Of a stretch of 64,000 nt of DNA, positions 57,913 through 64,000 are shown in pieces. The translations under genes and the position numbers were made by a program. This DNA comes from Carettochelys insculpta. Lineage: Eukaryota; Chordata; Testudines; Carettochelyidae. The notes beneath the pieces were generated by a model. It did not search any database. It was not told where the DNA came from and saw nothing but the letters and a program-made list of their open reading frames with translations. Position 1 is the stretch's first letter. Each line of letters starts with the position of its first letter. Location of the stretch: contig NC_134161.1 of assembly GCF_033958435.1 (NCBI RefSeq), forward strand, positions 8,246,001-8,310,000. Direction: 5' to 3'.

Positions 57913-58499
57913 GTAAAGCGATCATGCCTCTACTTTGCAAAATTGCAGCAATAACTGCTGCTGTTGCTTTCTTTATATTGCTAGACATGAGAGCTTCTCG
58001 ATTGTTCCAAAGCAGGTAAATGTGCCCGTTTTAGAGTGTTGTAACTCACATTTGAAGATCATGTTCGTTGCTTTGTAGCCATGTAAGTAAATAAACTTGA
58101 TCTCTCTGATATATTTAGGGTGTGTCTACATTAGAAACACTACAGCAGCAACATAGACACAGCAATAGGAGAGATTTTTCTGACGATATACAAAGAGACA
58201 GTAGCTATGTTAACAGAAGCTGTGTCTTTGTTGAGATTTAGGTCAGCTTAATTACATCCCACGGGGCATGACACTTTTTTATAGATCTGAGTGATATAGT
58301 TACGCTAACCTGACTTCATAGCGTAGATCAGCTCTCAGGTATTTAACTTAATTTCTGTAGTAATTTATGTACTTGTCCTGCAGGTGAGAAATATACATTC
58401 CTTCTGTGCAAAGCATTGGTACAATTATTCCATGCATCAACGAGTTAATGAGCAATATAGATTCCTAATAGAAGGAGCGCAGTCAAGAGGGTTTGAGCA
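57913..58499. other. TBCEL intron, weak MITE-like block
   Basis: A block at about 58113-58340 starts GGGTGTGTCTACATTAG and ends near CATAGCGTAGATCAGC, weakly like the MITE ends at 12675 and 13025. Confidence 0.35.
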
Positions 58500-58720
58500 G
58501 AGGACTGGTTTCTGAGAAATTGAGTCTCATTCCCAGTTCTGCCATTGATTCTGTATGACTCACTAAAGTTTGTAATTCTCTCGTGCTGTAGATTTTTCAT
58601 CTTCAGAAATGGGTTAATAATACTTGTGTACTTCACAAGGGGTCTTAGGAGGTTCAATTAATTAATGCTTGTAAAGAACTTCAAGGTGCTTGGATGAAGT
58701 GCACAATATAAATGCAATAC
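58500..58720 (+). repeat. MIR-like SINE
   Basis: CAGTTCTGCCATTGATTCTG with TATGACTCACTAAAGT and GGTTAATAATACTTGTGTAC, then TGTAAAGAACTTCAAGGTGC; worn MIR with its tail. Confidence 0.6.
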
Positions 58721-59033
58721 AGTAGTAGTAGAATAATTAGCCAACATGAAACTACGTTGTGTCCTCACCTCCACCAGCTTTGCTTTTATCTCACTGTTTA
58801 TTCCTGGGAATTGACAGGAAAAAAAGGAACTGAAACCTAATCTTACTTTTAAAAAAAAACCTTGCTATTTCCTAATTGCTAAATAACAAGTGGATGTAGT
58901 ATTGATGTAAGTCTTTTGACACCAGAACAGATCTTCTTGGCCAGAGACAGCATAAGCTTTCCCATACAACTTTTTTGCTCAACGCTTACCACTTTTCCAT
59001 GCATTGGAGAGGAAGCCGAGTTAGTCTTTATCT

Positions 59034-59528
59034 TCAAAAACCAAAGTCCTGCGGCTCCTTATAGACTAACAGATAATTTGGAGAATAAGCTTTCGTGGGC
59101 AAAGACCCACTTCACCAGATGCATGAGTTGGGGGACGGTTTCAGAGGAGGGTATAAAGAAGGAGTCTCAGTCAAGGGGAGGGCCAGAGTTGACAAGGTCT
59201 GTTCAGTCAGGGAGGATGTGGCCCATTATCAGCAGCTAATGTGGAGGTGTGACCTTCAAGAGCGCAGAAACTGCTTTTGTAATCGGCCAGCCACTCCCAG
59301 TCTTTGTTCAATCCTTGGTTGATGGAGTCAAATTTGCAAATGAATTGCAGCTCTGAAGTCCCTCTTTGGAGTTTATTTTTGAAGTTTTTTTGTTGTACAA
59401 CTGCTACTTTTAAATCTGTTACTGAGCGTCCAGGTAGATTGAAGTGGTGTTCTGCAGGTTTTTATACGTTACTGTTCCTGATGTCAAATTTATGTCCATT
59501 TATTCTTTTATGTAGAGACTGTCACTAG
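59034..59528 (-). mobile_element. Penelope-like element: endonuclease end and tail
   Basis: The longest Penelope-like piece here. On the minus strand from 59522 it reads INGHKFDIRNSNV, then after a frame change KPAEHHFNLPGRSVTDLKVA and VVQQKNFKNKLQRGTSELQF, NQGLNKDWEWLADYKSSF, with a TGA at about 59210. The HKFDIRNSN...HFN..GRSVTDLKV pattern resembles the end of the Penelope GIY-YIG endonuclease region. The hammerhead-like tail follows (TTTCGTGGGCAAAGACCC on the plus strand at 59091) but with CTGGTGA in place of CTGATGA. The tail CCTGCGGCTCCTTATAGAC is shared with the other copies. Confidence 0.6.
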
Positions 59529-59929
59529 CACTTAGAGACTGTCACTAACATTTTCCATGGGTTAGGATAGGAGTTTGGCCTTGTTCAGATTCTATGGCAG
59601 CTGTCAACGTAGGAGTCCATTTGTGCAAGCTGTGAGGATGGTCTTGCAGTGAAGACACATGTTGACTAGCAACAGGAGAGAGTTCCAGTAGCTCATTTTA
59701 TGTTGGGCCCTGAAAAGTCCACCAGTTGGTACCTTAGTTTCTGTCAATCTGATCTGTTTTGGTGCTTATTAGTGCTTAATATATTGTTGATGCATTAATA
59801 TTATATTATATTTTATTTTATTATAAATTATCATATTAATATATTAATAGAGTCGGCACCCTTGATACATATGCCCTGGCTGTCCTCTCTTTTCCTAAGC
59901 ATTCACCATAACTCCAAGCTATGCATGTA
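59529..59929. other. TBCEL intron, AT-rich
   Basis: A TATTA-rich low-complexity patch at 59795-59850. It may contain further decayed Penelope-like sequence to the left, not resolved. Confidence 0.4.
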
Positions 59930-60481
59930 CAGTGAACCCTCGAGTTTGTGGGGGTTGCATTCCTGCAACCCCCTCATAATTAAAATGTTTGTACAAGTCA
60001 GAGGGGTGACAGGAACCAGCCTGCAGCCTCGTTCCTAGCTCCCTAGGCTTGCAGGAGCCAGAAAACAGGGCTGGTCAGTTTTCTTGCTCCCTGAGGGCTG
60101 GTGAGCCGAAAACCAGAGAGCAGCCTGGTTCCCAGCTCCCCACTGCTTGCAGGACCCAGGAAGCTGACCAGCTCATAGCTGGTCAATTTCCCAGTTCCGG
60201 CCAGTGCAGGGCAGCTGGGAACCAGGCTGCTGCTTGGCTTGGCCTATGAGGGTTGGTCAGTTTCCTGCCTTCCCACAACTGTGTGGCTGTCAGCCTTCCT
60301 GCAGCTCTAGGCAGGCTAAATGCTTTCTTCCTGCCTTCACCCAGCGGCAGTGCTGTCAGGCTGAAAGCCGTGCCTCTGGGGGAAGACAGGCTGACAGCCA
60401 CAGAGCAGCTTCAAGTTGTGCTTAACTCTCATTAAAGCGAATTGTGCGCCACTTGATGCCATTCATTGCGAGGGTTTAATG
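59930..60481. mobile_element. Tigger-like element, second copy
   Basis: CAGTGAACCCTCG at the left and CGAGGGTTTAATG at the right, flanked by TA. Interior units GACCAGCTCATAGCTGGTCA and CAGCCTGGTTCCCAGCTCCC match the copy at 50467-51125. About 100 bp shorter, so the unit number differs. Confidence 0.65.
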
Positions 60482-61140
60482 TACACCCCTTATACAGGCT
60501 AACTGAATAGCCAATCCCAAGCACTGTTACATTTATGTTTACATTGAATTATAATCTTTCGACTTCAGCATCATGTCAGTAAGAACGCTGGAGCTTTCAC
60601 AGATTAGTGGAATCTAATAAGGAATCCATTGTGCATGTACAAAGAAATTCTATCAGCCTTTTGTGGTAGGCAAAGTTGTGTGGTCTCTGACTGGTGGGGA
60701 ACAAGGGAAAAACTAAGCAACCAACCTGTGTAACAATCGTACACTCAAGGGACATGCTCTTGCCTCTCTGTGCCCAGAGAAAGGTCCAGCAGCCTTCTAA
60801 GATGCTGGCTTCTGTGTCTTGCTATTTCTTAGGCTGGTGTTGAGATGGATTTTCTGATCCCTCCCAAGAGATTTGCTTTCCCTTATCAAGCTGCCTTGAG
60901 AGTGTAATTAAATGAACTATTGAGGTGAATGTGCAATTAGCCAATCAATTGAGATCAGTGAATAGCGTGAGTATGAATTACAGATGGCTATCTAGAAGCC
61001 TTATTTTTTTTATCCATATAATTTCTTTGGCTCATGATCCTGCTGGAGGATCCCTTTCTTCAAGATGGAATATTTATTGAATGAGGTCTGATTACCTCCT
61101 GATACATTTCTTTCTCTTGTTTTCTTTTCTCCCCCACTAG
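60482..61140. other. TBCEL intron, nothing recognised
   Basis: Ends in a strong pyrimidine tract and the acceptor TTTCTCCCCCACTAG. Confidence 0.6.
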
Positions 61141-61322
61141 GTCAGTAAAATTGTGTCAAATGTTCCCCACTTGGAGTTTCTAAACCTGAGTTCCAACCCT
61201 CTGCATTTGTCGGTTTTAGAGAGAACATGTGCTGGGTCTTTCGCTGGTGTTCGCAAACTGGTGCTAAACAACAGCAAAGCTTCCTGGGAAACAGTCCATA
61301 CAATACTGCAGGAATTACCAGA
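61141..61322 (+). CDS. TBCEL: TBCEL coding exon: LRR segment
   Basis: Encodes [40 protein letters not shown] and [20 protein letters not shown], residues about 92-151. [14 protein letters not shown] and [13 protein letters not shown] are further leucine-rich repeats, with the asparagine ladder (NLSSN, LNNS) of the family. The exon starts on a complete Val codon and ends two bases into an Asp codon at a GTAAGC donor. Fully open, near identical to human. Confidence 0.97.
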
Positions 61323-63140
61323 GTAAGCAAGGGAAGCATGGTATGGAAGACGCACCCAGTGCATGTGGACAAAGCTAATAGCTGGAAAAATTACTGGGGA
61401 GAGTGGGGGTGAGTGGGCTTAGCAAAGGAATGGGATTTAGTGTCTTTGGGGCTTGGAAGGGTTTAACTCTTGCCATTGGGCAAACTAAATGTTTTATTGC
61501 ATTTCTGTAGCGGGGCTTGCCTCGCACTTTGCATGGGTGCCTAGAAATATTGAATAAATCTAAATATCATTGTACATTTATCAATTATGGCCTTGATGAA
61601 TTCAGCATGTGACATGCTTTTCCACTGAGCCACTACTTAATGAATGGCAGTGCACTGTACTAATGGCTTTTAGATGGGATATAAATCTGAGGTCCTGGTC
61701 AATTGTCATTAAAGTTCTCAGCGCATTTTTTTGTATGTTAATCTCTGGGTCCTGTCCAGTTTCCACCTTAGTAGTGGCATTCTGCCTCCCTGAAATGCCT
61801 TTGCAATTTAAATTGGATGCCAGTTTCCTCTTCATGCAAATCTGGAAAGATATCTATTATTACAGCATACTGCTTAACCAGTGCACCCTTAATTGAGACA
61901 GTCACTTTGTTCCCAGGGAGCCAATTTAGCCTACTGATAGCTAATAGTAATGATTGCTGCTTAAATGGGACAATGGTAGCATAAATTCTGTTTAATAGAG
62001 ACACGTTCAGCCATTGCCAAGTCTGGGAAAGGTTTAATCAGATGTGAAATTCTGAGTTCCAGTCTTCCTATAGAAAGATGCTAAATATTAAAAGAAAAAA
62101 AAATCCAGTGACTATCATTTTTATTCCCATTTCTTAAGTGCAGTGTTTCATTTTGAATGTCTTCAGTCTAGTTCTTATTTGGGATGCCAGGCTGTTTATC
62201 AGAGGTTTTTTCTCAGTTAAAAATATTTACCTGTAATAATATTTGTCATGCCTTGTTGAAAGCAGTTTGATAAGATCACTGTCATCTGATGATTGCACAC
62301 CACCTTTCACCTTAAAAATGGTTACATAAGTGGTTGATGACTGTTGGTCAGGAGCTGGGGGAGACAGTGTAGGAATACACTTGAATGTTTTTGGTGTTCA
62401 TTTTAAATCTAGTGTATAACCAGCCCCACTGGAGAGATTCAAATGTTGTCTACCTGATTATTAGAGCACCCACAATTACGTGTTTTTGTTTCTACCAGTG
62501 GTGCACATTCACACATGCCTCGGTGCACATAAAAATTATTCTGCCCTTAGGTGGAAAAAGTGTGCTGATGGATAGACAAAACAGAGTGTCTGACTCCAGT
62601 GATTCTGATGAGTATGTCCATAAATATAAAATACCTGAATGCATTTTCAGCCTCCACTTGTGCATCCATGGCCTTGTAGGTGCAAACATTGTTAAAAACT
62701 CAGCATGCTTCTTCAAGCACTAAAGACAGTGGTGTTTTCACTCGTAACACCAATTCAGTAGCCTTCAGTCTTGGCCAGCACATGTTGTTGGCTATAAACT
62801 CTTAGCATTTCTTTATGTGCATGTTTTAGTTTTTCAATTAGTTTTCTTCCAACATTTATTCCAAGGAGTTGTTAGAACTTATAATGGGTACTGGCACCTG
62901 TGAAGCACACAGCCACAAATGGTGTCTAAACAGAGGCCTGGCTGAAAATGTCCTTCAATGTGAGGCAATTTGACAACGGTCTGGCTGAAAGATGCTTGAG
63001 GAGGTCCTAGCTGCACTGGGTTTTCAGAGAGTGCTGATGCTCTTCGTATTTAAGTATTGCCTCAGAACTGTGTATACAGAGGCCTCAAGACCTTTGAACA
63101 AGAAGCCTTCAAGTAACAGCATGTTTCTTTCTGTGTGCAG
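61323..63140. other. TBCEL intron, nothing recognised
   Basis: 1.8-kb intron with chance frames only. The reading frame that runs into the next exon from 62992 is intronic before the acceptor TTTCTGTGTGCAG at 63140. Confidence 0.65.
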
Positions 63141-63397
63141 CTTAGAAGAGCTCTTCCTGTGCCTTAATGACTATGAAACAGTGTCTTCTTCTCCAGTTTG
63201 CTGTCAGTCTCTCAAGTTACTCCACATAACTGACAATAATCTTCAAGACTGGACTGAAATTCGAAAGCTAGGAATTATGTTTCCATCACTGGACACTCTA
63301 GTCCTGGCCAATAATAACCTGACAACCATTGAAGAGTCAAATGAATCTTTGGCGAGGCTGTTTCCAAACCTGCGATCTATCAGTTTGCACCGATCAG
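63141..63397 (+). CDS. TBCEL: TBCEL coding exon: central LRRs
   Basis: Encodes [60 protein letters not shown] and [16 protein letters not shown], residues about 152-237. At least four leucine-rich repeats are visible ([41 protein letters not shown]). The first base completes the split Asp codon and the exon ends one base into the next codon at a GTGAGG donor. The remaining LRRs and the C-terminal ubiquitin-like domain must lie beyond the window. Confidence 0.97.
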
Positions 63398-64000
63398 GTG
63401 AGGTACTGAAATCAGCACCCTGTGTAAATGATAGTGCTGGATTTAAACTGCAAATTGAATCCTGTGCTTTAACGGGGTAAGAAGTAGTATGTTGTTTTCA
63501 ATAGTGGCTCTACATGTTTGCGAGAAATGGGCATTTTGCAATCAAGTTTGCTTCCTGCTGGATATTTGTGTATTAGGTAGATGAGAGAAGGGGAGAAAGC
63601 ACAGCCTGTTACTTAGAGGTAGTATAAAATTATTAGACATACTAGTGGCTAGGTATGTAAAATTTCATTGCAACGGCGTGTGGTCACAGAAATCCCCTTG
63701 GATGTTTCAGAGCCTTCATTATTGTTAGTACGTTTTTTCCTCCTTGGATTGTGTCATGGCCCATCCCTAGCTATAACTGTTTGAGCAGGGGTTCTAAAAT
63801 ATTCCTGTCAAGGCAGTGAAGATGGACCATAGGAGATTTCATGCATCTTACCTGCCAATCAGGAATTGATTGACAAATTTCCAATTTTGAAAAGCATTCA
63901 GTTGAGCTTCCTGCAGTATTTTTGCCATTTGGATGCAATTTTGTGGATTAATAGATAGGTGTGTTGTGTATTTTTTTGACGAACAGAGATCATGATGAAC
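63398..64000. other. TBCEL intron, nothing recognised
   Basis: Intron running out of the window. No gene or repeat recognised. Confidence 0.6.

Noticed and set aside
62992..63140. Upstream part of the frame running into the TBCEL exon
   Set aside because: Separated from the exon by a clear acceptor at 63140; the peptide before it is not part of TBCEL.
1..64000. CRISPR arrays, prokaryotic operons or phage genes
   Set aside because: No regularly spaced identical repeats or bacterial-type gene packing; the window is plainly vertebrate nuclear DNA.

Overview
The window is vertebrate nuclear DNA, most likely from a turtle or a close non-avian reptile. The evidence is intron-rich single-copy genes, many CR1 LINE fragments, MIR-type SINE cores, a DIRS retrotransposon, PIF/Harbinger remnants and several Penelope-like tails. 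The species call is inference; the vertebrate call is firm. Two host genes lie on the plus strand in the order GRIK4 then TBCEL, the order I know from the human 11q23 region.

Region 1 (1-17.9 kb) is the 3' half of GRIK4, a kainate receptor subunit of the KA1 type. Six coding exons (5604-5777, 6252-6417, 9457-9682, 11438-11566, 16205-16323, 16866-17231) keep reading frame across all junctions. They encode about 392 residues, from just before the pore loop to the C-terminal stop. The introns hold CR1, MIR, MITE-like repeats and one hammerhead-like Penelope tail. The 3'UTR starts at 17232.

Region 2 (17.9-47.3 kb) is intergenic and built mostly of mobile elements: a second hammerhead-like Penelope tail, a tRNA-derived SINE, a stretch full of long G runs, a degenerate tandem repeat, a decayed PIF/Harbinger element with a Myb/SANT reading frame, a nearly full-length DIRS element on the minus strand (30083-36201), CR1 copies in both orientations, a second type of non-LTR retrotransposon, and a hAT-like element nested in a CR1.

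Region 3 (47.3-64 kb) is the 5' half of TBCEL, a tubulin-cofactor-E-like LRR protein. A CpG-rich promoter at about 47.38-47.96 kb carries an RFX X-box-like palindrome and two TCACGTGA boxes. A candidate untranslated exon lies at 51331-51443. Coding exons follow at 54705-54837, 57773-57912, 61141-61322 and 63141-63397 (about 237 residues); the rest of the gene lies beyond the window. Its introns contain two Tigger-like elements with a GC-rich internal minisatellite and a Penelope-like fragment that still reads as part of the endonuclease region.

I see no novel multi-gene system. The most interesting signals are the hammerhead-ribozyme-like motifs in the Penelope-like tails (two keep all core bases, several are decayed or palindromic), the DIRS element whose tyrosine recombinase frame is open while its gag and RT frames are broken, and the compact regulatory motif cluster at the TBCEL promoter.
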